Assembly (NCBI GenBank): GCA_040255445.1
Contig: JBDZUZ010000157.1
Location: forward strand, 1-8,797
Length of the DNA: 8,797 nucleotides
Reading direction: 5' to 3'
From: JBDZUZ01 sp040255445
GTDB lineage: Bacteria; Planctomycetota; Phycisphaerae; Phycisphaerales; UBA1924
Below, in pieces: positions 1 to 6,679 of the stretch. A program made the position numbers and the translations under genes. The notes below the pieces were generated by a model. The model was not told the origin of the DNA. It made no database searches and was given only the letters and a program-made list of their open reading frames with translations. Each line of letters starts with the position of its first letter. Position 1 is the stretch's first letter.

Positions 1-365
1 GACGTCGCGGAGAGCTCATCACCCGGCGCCGCATCAAGAAGTTCGGCGATCTCCGGCGTGGGCGTGACCTGGTCCGGGACCATCGGCGTCTGGACATCGA
101 GCGGCGAGTTCATCATCTCCGAGAGCTCGCTCTCGGTCATGACCGCCATCTCGATCTCGCCGCTGCCCGCCGCGGAGCCGCCCCGCGGCCCGCTGAAGAC
201 GATCAGCCCCGAGATCAGCCAGCCGATGATGTGCACCGCGACCGACACCACCAGCGCGAGCACGATGGTGCGCTTGGTCCACTTCAGCACGACCTGGCCG
301 AGCGTCGGGATCGGCTCGGTCTCGCGTTCGTCTGTGTAGCTTGGTGTGGCGGGCTGGGTCGTCAT
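1..365 (-). CDS. Membrane-anchored protein, N-terminal part only (runs off left edge)
   Basis: An open frame on the minus strand starts at an ATG at 365 and stays open for 121 codons to the window edge, so only the N-terminus is present. The first ~32 residues are polar and probably cytoplasmic. One strong membrane helix follows at about residues 33-57 (TIVLALVVSVAVHIIGWL and on). The rest is a Gly/Ser-rich turn, then an acidic stretch rich in Met and Pro (EIEMAVMTESELSEMM, then TPxxPDQVTPTPEI). The layout is that of a single-pass protein with its bulk in the periplasm. From memory, similar openings (short tail, helix, Gly-rich turn, 'ELAVMTE'-like segment) precede VWA or TonB-type domains in planctomycete proteins, but no such domain is inside the window. 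It diverges from pyrH across a 203-bp gap. Gene reality is fairly sure; function is unknown. Confidence 0.7.
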   Translation of the reverse strand, partial: MTTQPATPSYTDERETEPIPTLGQVVLKWTKRTIVLALVVSVAVHIIGWLISGLIVFSGPRGGSAAGSGEIEMAVMTESELSEMMNSPLDVQTPMVPDQVTPTPEIAELLDAAPGDELSAT

Positions 366-489
366 CGCGTCTCGCCGGGGGAACGGGTGCTGCGGTGTTC
401 TGCCCGATCCGTTCCCGAAGGTCGGGCGGATCCGGGCGTTGAACCCCCAGGACCACCATAAGGACGCGGACGGCCGCCGGGCACGGCAC

Positions 490-495
490 TATCCT
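490..495 (+). promoter_or_regulatory. Possible -10 element upstream of pyrH
   Basis: TATCCT lies in a GC-rich setting (GGCACTATCCTTC), 73 bases before the pyrH start. It matches the TATAAT consensus at four of six positions and no convincing -35 box is seen at the usual distance. It is listed because similar isolated TAT-containing hexamers precede frr and the MoxR gene. The 203-bp divergent gap (366-568) must hold promoters for both flanking genes; nothing else is recognisable in it. Confidence 0.22.
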
Positions 496-568
496 TCGGC
501 CGAATCGACCACTTCTCTTCCGGGTTCGCTCCGCCGTCGCGGAAACACCGGCCGACTCGGAGCCCCGC

Positions 569-1339
569 ATGCCCGACCTTGCGAGCAGCACGATGACCCA
601 GCCAGCGTCCAACGCCCGCCCCGCGGGGCCCTACAAGCGAGTGCTGCTCAAGCTCAGCGGCGAATCCTTCTGCAAGTCCGGCGGCTTCGGGATCGAGGTC
701 GAGGAGCTCGATGTCATCGCCCGGGAGGTCCAGCAGGCGGTCAAGACCGGCTGCCAGATCGCGGTGGTCGTGGGCGGCGGAAACATCATCCGCGGGGCCG
801 AACTCGCCAGCCAGGGGCACATCCAGCAGGCCACCGCCGACCATATGGGCATGCTGGGCACGGTCATCAACGCCCTGGCCCTCAAGGAAAAGCTGCTCGC
901 CATCGGCACCGACTGCCGCGTGATGTCCGCCATCGAGATCCGGGCCGTCGCCGAGCCGTTCATCCGCGGCCGGGCCATCCGCCACCTCGAAAAGGGCCGG
1001 ATCGTCATCCTCGCCGCGGGCACCGGCAACCCCTTCTTCACGACCGATACCTGCGCCGCCCTCCGGGCCACCGAGCTTGACTGCCAGGTCCTGCTCAAGG
1101 CGACCAAGGTCGACGGCGTCTACACGGCCGACCCCAAGAAGGACCCGACCGCCACCAAGTTCGACGAGCTGACCTTCGCCGACGCCATGGCCAAACGGCT
1201 GCGGGTCATGGACATGACCGCCCTCGCCATGTGCGGCGAGCACCAACTCCCGGTCCTGGTCTTCGACTTCAAGAAGCGAGGCAATATCTCCGCTGTGGTC
1301 CGCGGCGAACGCATCGGGACGCTGCTGCGTCCGTCCTGA
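569..1339 (+). CDS. pyrH: UMP kinase (uridylate kinase)
   Basis: Cytoplasmic kinase of the amino-acid kinase fold that phosphorylates UMP to UDP with ATP in pyrimidine nucleotide synthesis; bacterial members are hexameric and allosterically controlled. The family signatures are all visible in order: KLSGE at residues 28-32, VVVGGGNIIRG around 66-76, the UMP-site segment DHMGMLGTVINALAL at 91-105, GTGNPFFTTDT at 151-161, KATKVDGVYTADP at 177-189 and MDMTA at 214-218. At 256 residues it is slightly longer than the usual ~240 because of a loose N-terminal tail of about 20 residues. The ATG at 569 has a GGAG ribosome site at 559-562 with 6-base spacing. An in-frame ATG at 593 would remove eight residues and is the alternative start. 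It is followed 107 bp later by frr, a classic pairing; rpsB and tsf, often found upstream, are absent here. Confidence 0.97.
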   Translation: MPDLASSTMTQPASNARPAGPYKRVLLKLSGESFCKSGGFGIEVEELDVIAREVQQAVKTGCQIAVVVGGGNIIRGAELASQGHIQQATADHMGMLGTVINALALKEKLLAIGTDCRVMSAIEIRAVAEPFIRGRAIRHLEKGRIVILAAGTGNPFFTTDTCAALRATELDCQVLLKATKVDGVYTADPKKDPTATKFDELTFADAMAKRLRVMDMTALAMCGEHQLPVLVFDFKKRGNISAVVRGERIGTLLRPS

Positions 1340-1393
1340 CCCGTCCGGGTCGTACCGCCCACGCGCTGGGCCGGTTGCGGACGCACCGCCCAT

Positions 1394-1399
1394 TATCAT
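1394..1399 (+). promoter_or_regulatory. Possible -10 element upstream of frr
   Basis: TATCAT (five of six matches to TATAAT) lies in the 107-bp pyrH-frr gap, 47 bases before the frr start. A TTGCGG at 1375-1380 resembles a -35 box, but the 13-base spacing is shorter than the usual 16-18. No terminator hairpin is evident between the two genes, so frr may be both co-transcribed with pyrH and separately initiated. Confidence 0.3.
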
Positions 1400-1446
1400 G
1401 ACACCCGGGGGACGCCACGGTTCCCCGAACCTTCAGGAGCCAACCC

Positions 1447-2016
1447 ATGAATGACCCAGACACCATCCTGCTCGAGGCCGAGGAGTCGATGACCAAGGCC
1501 GTCGACTACCTGAAGAACGAGCTCCGCGGCGTCCGCACCGGCCGCGCCTCCCCCGCGCTGGTGGAGTTCATCAAGGTGGATTACTACGGGTCCATGACGG
1601 ACCTCAAGTCCATCGCCGCGATCAGCGTCCCCGAGTCGACCCAGCTCGTCATCAAGCCCTTCGACGCCAGCGCGATCTCGGCGATCAAGTCCGCCATCGA
1701 CCGCTCCGACCTGGGCGTCAACCCCATGGTCGAGGGCAAGCAGATCCGCATCAACCTCCCGGCGATGTCCGAGGAGCGGCGCGCCAAGGACGCCGCCCGC
1801 GTCCGCAAGATGGGCGAGGAGACAAAGGTCGCCCTCCGCAACGTCCGCCGCGATGCCAACAAGCACGCCGACGGCCTCAACCAGCAGCCCGGCGCCAGCT
1901 TCCCCGAGGACGAGATCAAGACCCTCAAGGACGAGATCCAGGACCTGCTCAAGAAATTCGAGGGCGATGTCGACGCCCGCGTCGAGGAGAAGGCCAAGGA
2001 AGTCATGACCATCTGA
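1447..2016 (+). CDS. frr: Ribosome recycling factor
   Basis: Works with elongation factor G in the cytoplasm to split post-termination 70S ribosomes so that subunits can be reused. At 189 residues it is close to the family's usual ~185. Typical segments can be seen: KNELRGVRTGRASPALVE at about 23-40 in the first long helix of the three-helix bundle, the small hinge and beta domain (SVPESTQLVIKPFD at about 60-73, then SDLGVNPMVEGKQIRINLP), SEERR at 108-112, and the Arg-rich RNVRRDANKHADGL at about 131-144 in the long helices that contact ribosomal RNA. The ATG at 1447 has a clear AGGAG at 1435-1439, 7 bases upstream. It lies directly after pyrH on the same strand, and a strong hairpin terminator follows 25 bases after the stop. 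Confidence 0.97.
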   Translation: MNDPDTILLEAEESMTKAVDYLKNELRGVRTGRASPALVEFIKVDYYGSMTDLKSIAAISVPESTQLVIKPFDASAISAIKSAIDRSDLGVNPMVEGKQIRINLPAMSEERRAKDAARVRKMGEETKVALRNVRRDANKHADGLNQQPGASFPEDEIKTLKDEIQDLLKKFEGDVDARVEEKAKEVMTI

Positions 2017-2041
2017 CCGACGATCTGCACGACGAAAGAGA

Positions 2042-2068
2042 AAGGGCTCACCCGGCGGGTGAGCCCTT
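2042..2068. terminator. Bidirectional intrinsic terminator between frr and sppA
   Basis: A perfect 12-bp inverted repeat (AAGGGCTCACCC and GGGTGAGCCCTT) surrounds a three-base loop, GGC. On the plus strand it is followed by CTTGTTTG, giving a T-rich tail for frr. On the minus strand it is followed by TTCTCTTTC, giving a tail for the leftward sppA operon. It sits in the 82-bp gap between the two convergent stop codons, exactly where a shared terminator is expected. Confidence 0.9.
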
Positions 2069-2098
2069 CTTGTTTGAACACAGCGTTGAGCCAGTCGC

Positions 2099-3937
2099 TC
2101 AGCGGAAGATCAGCACCCGCGGCGACATCAGGATCACCGGCTCCTTGCGCATCTGCATCAGGCCCGCCATCGCGGGCTGGAGCTGCGCCCAGGTCTCCTC
2201 GCCGAGGATCACGCGGGCGCCCGCCGCGAGATCCGCGAGCACACCCGGCCCGGCCGCGCCGGTCTTCGCCGCGGCGAAGCCGCCGAAGGCTTCCTGCAGG
2301 ACTTCCTCGAGCGACTTGGGCCCGGGGTAGTCCATCACATCAAACTCCGTCAGGCCGCGGTCCTTGGCCAGGTCATCGATCGCGGTATCGACCGAACCGA
2401 CTGCATCGGCCATCTTCAGGCCCAGCGCCTTGTCGCCCGTGAAGAGCCGCCCCTCGGCGGTCTTGGAAAGATCGATGCCGTCGCGGCCCATCGTGACCCG
2501 CTTGGTGAACAGATCGTAGGTCTCGCTCATCTTGTCGCGGATCAGCGACCGCTCCTGCTCGCTCCACGGCGAGGTCGAGCGGAAGATCCCCGCCCGCGGC
2601 CCGCGCGACCGCTCGACAACGTTGATCTTCAGCTTGTCGTAGAGCCCGTCCATCGCGATCTTGCCCCCCACCACGCCGATCGAGCCGACGATGCTGGAGG
2701 GGTTCACATAGATCTTGTCGCCGCCGACGGCGATGTAGTACCCGCCGCTCGCGGCCATCGAGCCCACCGACACCCACACCGGCTTCTCTTCCGCGACGCG
2801 GCGGACACCCTGCCAGATCACCTCGCTTGCCGTGGCCGAGCCGCCCGGCGAATTGATGCGGATGACCACGCCCTTGATCTTGTCCTCATCGCGGATCTCT
2901 TCGAGCGCCTTGCGGATCGTCCGGCTGCCCACCGAGCCCTCGCCGAACATGCCCGCCGGCGTGGAGTCGCCGTCAACGATCGCGCCGTCGATGTGCACCA
3001 CCGCGATCGTGTCGCGCTTGGGCTTGCGGTCCGGCTGCTTGGTGAACAGCGAGAACATCGCGAAGGGGTTGCTCATGTCCAGCTCGGACTTCTTCGCCTT
3101 GCTGAAGCGGCCGTCCCACCGGATGCCGTCGGCCCCGTAGTACTCCTTGAGCTGCGCCTCGATGTTGGGCAGATCGATCGCGTGATCGATCAGGCCCATC
3201 TCCGCGGCCTCATCGGTCGTGGTCATCCACGCCCGCTCCATGATCTGGTTGAGCTCGTCCGCGGTCAGGTCACGGCCCTGCATCAGGGTCGTCTGCATGT
3301 TGCCGTAGATGCTGTCGAGCAGCTGCGAGATGTTCTCGTCCCAGGCCTTGCTGGGCTCGGAGTTCATCAGGGCCTCGCTCGCGCCCTTGTAATCGCCGAC
3401 CTGCACGAAGTCGGCCTGCATCCCCGCCCACTTCAGCGTGTCGGCGAGGAACATCTCCTCCATGTGCAGACCCGGCAGCGAGACGCCCGCGCCGTCCTGC
3501 CCGATCATCACATCCGCGTAGCTGCCCAGGAGCAGCTCGCCCGGGCCGTAGTTCTCGGCGAAGACATGGATCTTCTTGCCCGCGTTGCGGGCCCGCTTCA
3601 TCGCCGCGCCGATCTCTTCGATCTGCGTCTGGCCGAGCCGCGCATCCTTCAGGCGGATCAGCACGCCGTCGACCGTGTTGTCCGCCGCCATGCTGTCGAA
3701 GGCGTCGATCAGGTCCCGGATCGTCCGCTTGTCCGGATCCGGGAAGAGCCAGTCGAGTTCACCGGGCCGCTCGGAGATCGCGCCCTCGATATCGAGCCGG
3801 GCAATGCGGCTGGTGTCCTTCGCGGCCGCGGCCGCGACTGGGAGCCCGCCGGTCCCGGATGCGGACGCGGGGGCCGAAACCGCCATCCCGGCCAGCAGCG
3901 CCACGGTCGCAGCGCACACAATCAATCGATCCGTCAT
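2099..3937 (-). CDS. sppA: Signal peptide peptidase SppA, 67K type
   Basis: Serine protease of the S49 (ClpP/crotonase-like) family, thought to degrade signal peptides left in the membrane after export. At 612 residues it has the two-domain length of E. coli SppA. The first domain (about 43-260) carries the expected general-base lysine, K184 in VGDYKGASE. The second domain (about 308-520) carries RINSPGGS at 360-367 and the nucleophile S397 in GSMAASGGYY, followed by NPSSIVGSIGVVGG. This matches the enzyme's known Lys/Ser dyad, split between the two domains. The N-terminus (MTDRLIVCAATVALLAGM, then AVSAPASAS) looks like a signal peptide with a possible cleavage site near residue 25-27, so the protein may be periplasmic. 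The ATG at 3937 has a strong GGAGGA site (3942-3947), 4 bases away. It lies 60 bp downstream of the zincin gene on the same strand and is likely its operon partner. Confidence 0.96.
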   Translation of the reverse strand: MTDRLIVCAATVALLAGMAVSAPASASGTGGLPVAAAAAKDTSRIARLDIEGAISERPGELDWLFPDPDKRTIRDLIDAFDSMAADNTVDGVLIRLKDARLGQTQIEEIGAAMKRARNAGKKIHVFAENYGPGELLLGSYADVMIGQDGAGVSLPGLHMEEMFLADTLKWAGMQADFVQVGDYKGASEALMNSEPSKAWDENISQLLDSIYGNMQTTLMQGRDLTADELNQIMERAWMTTTDEAAEMGLIDHAIDLPNIEAQLKEYYGADGIRWDGRFSKAKKSELDMSNPFAMFSLFTKQPDRKPKRDTIAVVHIDGAIVDGDSTPAGMFGEGSVGSRTIRKALEEIRDEDKIKGVVIRINSPGGSATASEVIWQGVRRVAEEKPVWVSVGSMAASGGYYIAVGGDKIYVNPSSIVGSIGVVGGKIAMDGLYDKLKINVVERSRGPRAGIFRSTSPWSEQERSLIRDKMSETYDLFTKRVTMGRDGIDLSKTAEGRLFTGDKALGLKMADAVGSVDTAIDDLAKDRGLTEFDVMDYPGPKSLEEVLQEAFGGFAAAKTGAAGPGVLADLAAGARVILGEETWAQLQPAMAGLMQMRKEPVILMSPRVLIFR

Positions 3938-3997
3938 GTCGTCCTCCGGAGTGTGGTAGGGGTTGCACGGGGTGGTACGCCGCGGCGGCCGCGGGGG

Positions 3998-4408
3998 TTA
4001 CTCATACCCGAGCCGGGCCAGGTCGTCCTCGTCCAGGCCGAACTGATGCCCGATTTCGTGCAGGAGCGTGATCCGGATCTCCTCGCGGATTCGTTCCTCG
4101 GCGTCCGGCTGCTCCCAGCCGCCGGCCTCGGCCACGATCCCGACCCGGAACAGCATGATCGTCGGCGGCAGCACCCCGCTGTCCTCGACCGACTGCTCCG
4201 TGAAGGCGATCCCGGTGTGGAGCCCGCAGAGGGCTTCATGGGCGTCGATGGCGTCGGGGTCCTCGCCCACATCCTCGAGGATCTCCCGCGTCGGGGTGTC
4301 CTCGATCATCACCGCCACCTCATCGAGCAGGCCGCGGATGCCATCGGGCAGCCCGTCGACCACGGACTCGAAGAGCTCATCGAACCGCTGACGGCGGGCC
4401 GGCTTCAA
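3998..4408 (-). CDS. Small zincin-like metallopeptidase (PF06262-type)
   Basis: A 136-residue protein whose C-terminus holds a zinc-protease signature: HEIGH at residues 117-121 (zinc ligands H117 and H121, catalytic E118), followed by QFGLDEDDLARLGYE. This spacing and ending match what I recall of the small zincin-like metallopeptidase family PF06262, usually 110-140 residues. The first ~60 residues are acidic and helical; no signal peptide or membrane segment is seen, so it is probably cytoplasmic. Its substrate is not known. No ATG fits; the only sensible start is TTG at 4408, which overlaps the upstream gene's TGA stop as TTGA, with a GGGA site (4416-4419) 7 bases before it. Such overlap suggests translational coupling. 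The HExxH helix is clear; the exact start is likely but not proven. Confidence 0.85.
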   Translation of the reverse strand: MKPARRQRFDELFESVVDGLPDGIRGLLDEVAVMIEDTPTREILEDVGEDPDAIDAHEALCGLHTGIAFTEQSVEDSGVLPPTIMLFRVGIVAEAGGWEQPDAEERIREEIRITLLHEIGHQFGLDEDDLARLGYE

Positions 4409-5367
4409 GCGTTGGTCCCGGGTGTGGCGGCTGCCTGATCTGGCTGCAGGAGTTGCGACAGCGAGAGCGGCGGCGAGACCACCACGCGGCGGATCCGCCA
4501 GCAGTCCCACGCCGCGCCCACCAGCCCGAGCGTAAAGAGGATCGACCCGGCGAGCACCAGGAACCCGCCGACGATGTGCAGCGCATCCGCCGCGGCGCCG
4601 AGCTTGCCCCAGGAGGCGACCTCCATCGCCCGACCCGCGATCACCAGAAGGATCACCGCGACCAGCGCCATCATCGTCTGGCGGTCGACTCGGCCGGTCC
4701 GCATCAGCACCGAGCGTGCCGCCAGCACGCGGGCGTTGGGCCGCAAGCTGAGCAGGATGCCGATGATGGCGACATCCGCAACGACCGCCGTGCCCAGCCG
4801 CCGCGGCAGCATCGCCTCGCCGAGCTGGTACGGGGGGCCGTACATCGGGTCCATCGCGATGTGCAGCCGCCAGAGCAGGTAGCAGAGCGGGAGGTACAGG
4901 AAGCACCCGAGCGCTGCGAGCCACTGCCGCGAGGCGGGGATGCCCTCGTGCGGGTGGATGAGTACCAGCGCGCCCAGGCCCGAGGCCGCGGCGAGGATCA
5001 CGCTCAACGGCCGGAGCAGGTCGACCGCGCCGACGGCGCCGGGGATCGTGGCGAAATCCGTGAGGCGGAGGATCCAGATGCAGACCGCCGCGGCGAGGGC
5101 GCAGCACGACCAGACCATGAGCCCCGCGCCGACCAGCGACCGCGCCTTGATCGGCCGCAGCTCCTGCGCCATCGGGTCGACCACCGCGAGCAATGTCGCC
5201 CGCACCGGCAACCCGCACTCGGGGCAGAGCGAACGGATCGAGAGGCCGCGGAGGTTGTAGTTGCAGCGGATGCAGGGCAGGTTGCCGCCCAGTTCGCGCG
5301 ACAGGACCGAGCCCGCGGATGGCGGGACAGGCGACGACTGGTTGTCGTGCGCGGTCGATTCCGACAA
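4405..5367 (-). CDS. Zinc-ribbon polytopic membrane protein, function unknown
   Basis: Using the TTG start at 5367 the protein has 320 residues. The N-terminus carries a four-cysteine zinc ribbon, C32-x2-C35 in PCIRCNYNLRGL and C48-x2-C51 in CPECG, a header I associate with many planctomycete membrane proteins. About six hydrophobic helices follow, at roughly 77-100, 117-137, 149-168, 191-208, 231-247 and 263-287, ending in a short polar tail. No catalytic motif is recognised. An in-frame ATG at 5481 would add 38 residues, but those codons include many A/T-ending ones (GCA, CGT, AAT, CTA, ACA), unlike the G/C-ending codons after 5367, and would encode low-complexity RRAAARGG-like sequence. 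The TTG also has a GGGGTG ribosome site (5375-5380) 7 bases upstream. The gene overlaps the zincin gene by four bases and probably heads the operon ending in sppA. Confidence 0.8.
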   Translation of the reverse strand: MSESTAHDNQSSPVPPSAGSVLSRELGGNLPCIRCNYNLRGLSIRSLCPECGLPVRATLLAVVDPMAQELRPIKARSLVGAGLMVWSCCALAAAVCIWILRLTDFATIPGAVGAVDLLRPLSVILAAASGLGALVLIHPHEGIPASRQWLAALGCFLYLPLCYLLWRLHIAMDPMYGPPYQLGEAMLPRRLGTAVVADVAIIGILLSLRPNARVLAARSVLMRTGRVDRQTMMALVAVILLVIAGRAMEVASWGKLGAAADALHIVGGFLVLAGSILFTLGLVGAAWDCWRIRRVVVSPPLSLSQLLQPDQAAATPGTNA

Positions 5368-5397
5368 TTCTGGGCACCCCGGGGCTGTGCACCCCCC

Positions 5398-5421
5398 GCG
5401 GGCCGCGGCGCGGCGGCCCGC
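5398..5421. other. GC-only inverted repeat in the divergent gap
   Basis: A perfect 9-bp inverted repeat (GCGGGCCGC and GCGGCCCGC) encloses the six-base loop GGCGCG. It lies about 30 bases before the TTG start of the zinc-ribbon membrane protein, in what would be its 5' leader. It could be a leader hairpin or a chance result of extreme GC content. On the minus strand a TAATCT at 5429-5434 just upstream of it could be a -10 box. Confidence 0.3.
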
Positions 5422-5506
5422 CAGCCATAGATTACCGCGATCTGCACGGATTGCGAGCGCGCCCCGGGCGATGAGGGGCATCTCAGGGGATCCACCCCCC
5501 CGGCGC

Positions 5507-5512
5507 TATAGT
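5507..5512 (+). promoter_or_regulatory. Possible -10 element upstream of the MoxR gene
   Basis: TATAGT (five of six matches to TATAAT) stands out in a GC-rich setting (GGCGCTATAGTCGG), 66 bases before the MoxR start. No good -35 box is seen. It is the best of the three similar TAT elements found before plus-strand genes in this window. Confidence 0.35.
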
Positions 5513-5578
5513 CGGACCCGCCGGATCCCGGGTGCGCGGGTGCGTGTCCGGGCGGACCGACAGGAACACGGACCACCC

Positions 5579-6505
5579 ATGCACGACGCGATCGCTCGCC
5601 TGCGCGAGAACATCTCCAAGGTCTACTTTGGCAACCTGGACGCCGTCGACCGGATCATCTGCTGCCTGCTGGCCCGCGGGCACCTCCTGATCGAGGATCT
5701 GCCGGGCGTGGGCAAGACCGTGCTCGCCACCGCGCTGGCGCGATCGCTCGACTGCTCGTTCAGCCGCGTGCAGCTCACGCCCGATATGTTGCCCAGTGAT
5801 CTGCTGGGTGTGTCGGTCTTCGACCGCAACACCGGCGAGTTCCACTTCAAGAAGGGCCCGATCTTCGCGAACATCGTGCTCGCCGACGAGATCAACCGGA
5901 CGCCGCCGCGGACGCAGTCCGCGTTGCTGGAGGCGATGAACGAGGCGACGGTGAGCGTCGACGGGCGCGTCTTCGAGCTCGACCAGCCGTTCATGGTGAT
6001 CGCGACGCAGAATCCGTACGAGTTCGAGGGCACCTACCTCCTGCCCGAGAACCAGCTCGACCGGTTCCTGATGCGGGTCAACCTGGGCTACCCATCCGCG
6101 GCGGACGAGGCCCGCGTGCTCGACCTGCGCCCCTCGGGCCGCTCGCTGCACGAACTCAAGCCCGTGCTCAACCACGATGAAGTGCTCGAGGTGCAGCGCC
6201 GGGCCGATGCGGTAAAGGTGGACCGGTCGCTGCTCGACTACATCGTGACCTTCGCGAACGCGACGCGGCGGCATGGGTCGCTGCAGGTGGGACTCTCGCC
6301 GCGGGGAGCACTCGCGCTGGCCCAGGCCGCGCGGGCCACGGCCCTCTTCGCCGGCCGCGAGTACGTGATCCCCGAAGACATCACGGGGAACATTTACGCG
6401 GTGTGTGCGCATCGCGTGATCCCGAGGTCGACGCTGGCGGGCGCGGGGGAGACTGCGGAGACGATTCTGCGGGGGATTCTTGAGACGATTGATAGTCCGG
6501 TGTAG
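5579..6505 (+). CDS. MoxR-family AAA+ ATPase
   Basis: A 308-residue single-domain ATPase of the MoxR class, whose members act as chaperones that mature or activate partner proteins, often ones with VWA domains. In order it shows Walker A LPGVGKT at 41-47, Walker B IVLADEINR at 99-107 (D103, E104), the sensor-1 segment ATQNP at 142-146, a probable arginine finger in DRFLMR at 161-166, and the sensor-2 segment GLSPRGALAL at 239-248. Length and order are normal for the family. The chosen ATG at 5579 begins with MHDAIARLRENISKV, where homologues typically begin; the frame is open further upstream but that stretch looks non-coding. The ribosome site is weak (CAGGA 13 bases away, or GGA at 6). The usual downstream partners (a DUF58 protein, VWA proteins, transglutaminase) are absent: a repeat-filled gap follows. 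Confidence 0.95.
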   Translation: MHDAIARLRENISKVYFGNLDAVDRIICCLLARGHLLIEDLPGVGKTVLATALARSLDCSFSRVQLTPDMLPSDLLGVSVFDRNTGEFHFKKGPIFANIVLADEINRTPPRTQSALLEAMNEATVSVDGRVFELDQPFMVIATQNPYEFEGTYLLPENQLDRFLMRVNLGYPSAADEARVLDLRPSGRSLHELKPVLNHDEVLEVQRRADAVKVDRSLLDYIVTFANATRRHGSLQVGLSPRGALALAQAARATALFAGREYVIPEDITGNIYAVCAHRVIPRSTLAGAGETAETILRGILETIDSPV

Positions 6506-6508
6506 GAA

Positions 6509-6578
6509 GGGACAGAGGGACAGAGGGACGAAGGGACAGAGGGGAAGGCACAAAGGCACAGAGGCACAAAGGCACAGA
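6509..6578. repeat. Octamer tandem repeat array (GGGACAGA / GGCACARA)
   Basis: Right after the MoxR stop are four imperfect 8-bp units of the GGGACAGA type (6509-6540, one of them GGGACGAA). A six-base interruption, GGGGAA, follows, and then four units alternating GGCACAAA and GGCACAGA (6547-6578). The array is non-coding. Together with the hairpin and heptamer array it fills the 181-bp gap before the CDGSH gene. Confidence 0.9.
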
Positions 6579-6590
6579 GGGGGGCGGAGA

Positions 6591-6607
6591 CGCGGCCTTC
6601 GGCCGCG
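6591..6607. other. GC-rich hairpin, possible MoxR transcript end
   Basis: A perfect 7-bp inverted repeat (CGCGGCC and GGCCGCG) with the loop TTC lies 86 bases after the MoxR stop. It is followed by GGTTTGATG rather than a true T-run, so it is at best a weak terminator. It may instead be part of the repeat cluster. Confidence 0.4.
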
Positions 6608-6614
6608 GGTTTGA

Positions 6615-6679
6615 TGTACGCTGTACGCTTTACGTTTTTCGCTTTTCCAGATGTAAGCTGTAAGTTGTCAGCTGTGAGG
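6615..6679. repeat. Heptamer tandem repeat array (TGTAAGC-like)
   Basis: Nine imperfect 7-bp units in two phased blocks: TGTACGC twice, TTTACGT, TTTTCGC and TTTTCCA (6615-6649), a two-base GA step, then TGTAAGC, TGTAAGT, TGTCAGC and TGTGAGG (6652-6679). The block is much richer in A/T than its surroundings. The last unit contains GAGG at 6676-6679, which is the apparent ribosome binding site of the CDGSH gene, 7 bases before its ATG. Confidence 0.85.

Noticed and set aside
34..612. Minus-strand open frame of 192 residues overlapping the left-edge gene and pyrH start
   Set aside because: Arg/Asp-rich, low-complexity product in a different frame from the hydrophobic-helix protein starting at 365; it also runs into pyrH. 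A shadow of GC-rich coding sequence.
362..1399. Long minus-strand frame opposite pyrH
   Set aside because: It covers a certain pyrH gene on the other strand and its product has no recognisable motif.
2993..4438. Plus-strand frame of 481 residues opposite sppA and the zincin gene
   Set aside because: Long only because of high GC; it is antisense to two well-supported genes and its product is Arg/His/Leu/Val-rich without motifs.
4453..5430. Plus-strand frame opposite the zinc-ribbon membrane protein
   Set aside because: Very Arg/Asp/His-rich composition typical of an antisense shadow; the minus-strand frame has a zinc ribbon and six helices.
5368..5481. 38-residue N-terminal extension of the zinc-ribbon protein from an ATG at 5481
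   Set aside because: Codon use there is unlike the rest of the gene, the product is low complexity, and the stretch contains a hairpin and a possible promoter. It cannot be fully excluded.
5261..5578. Upstream extension of the MoxR frame
   Set aside because: It overlaps the divergent gene and a likely promoter, and homologues start near MHDAIARLRENI at 5579.
5483..6559. Minus-strand frame opposite the MoxR gene
   Set aside because: Antisense to a clear AAA+ ATPase; its N-terminal LCPFVPLSLCPF-like part is just the octamer repeat read backwards.
6509..6679. CRISPR array
   Set aside because: The repeats are 7-8 bp and directly adjacent, without unique spacers of 30 bp or so, and no cas genes are present.
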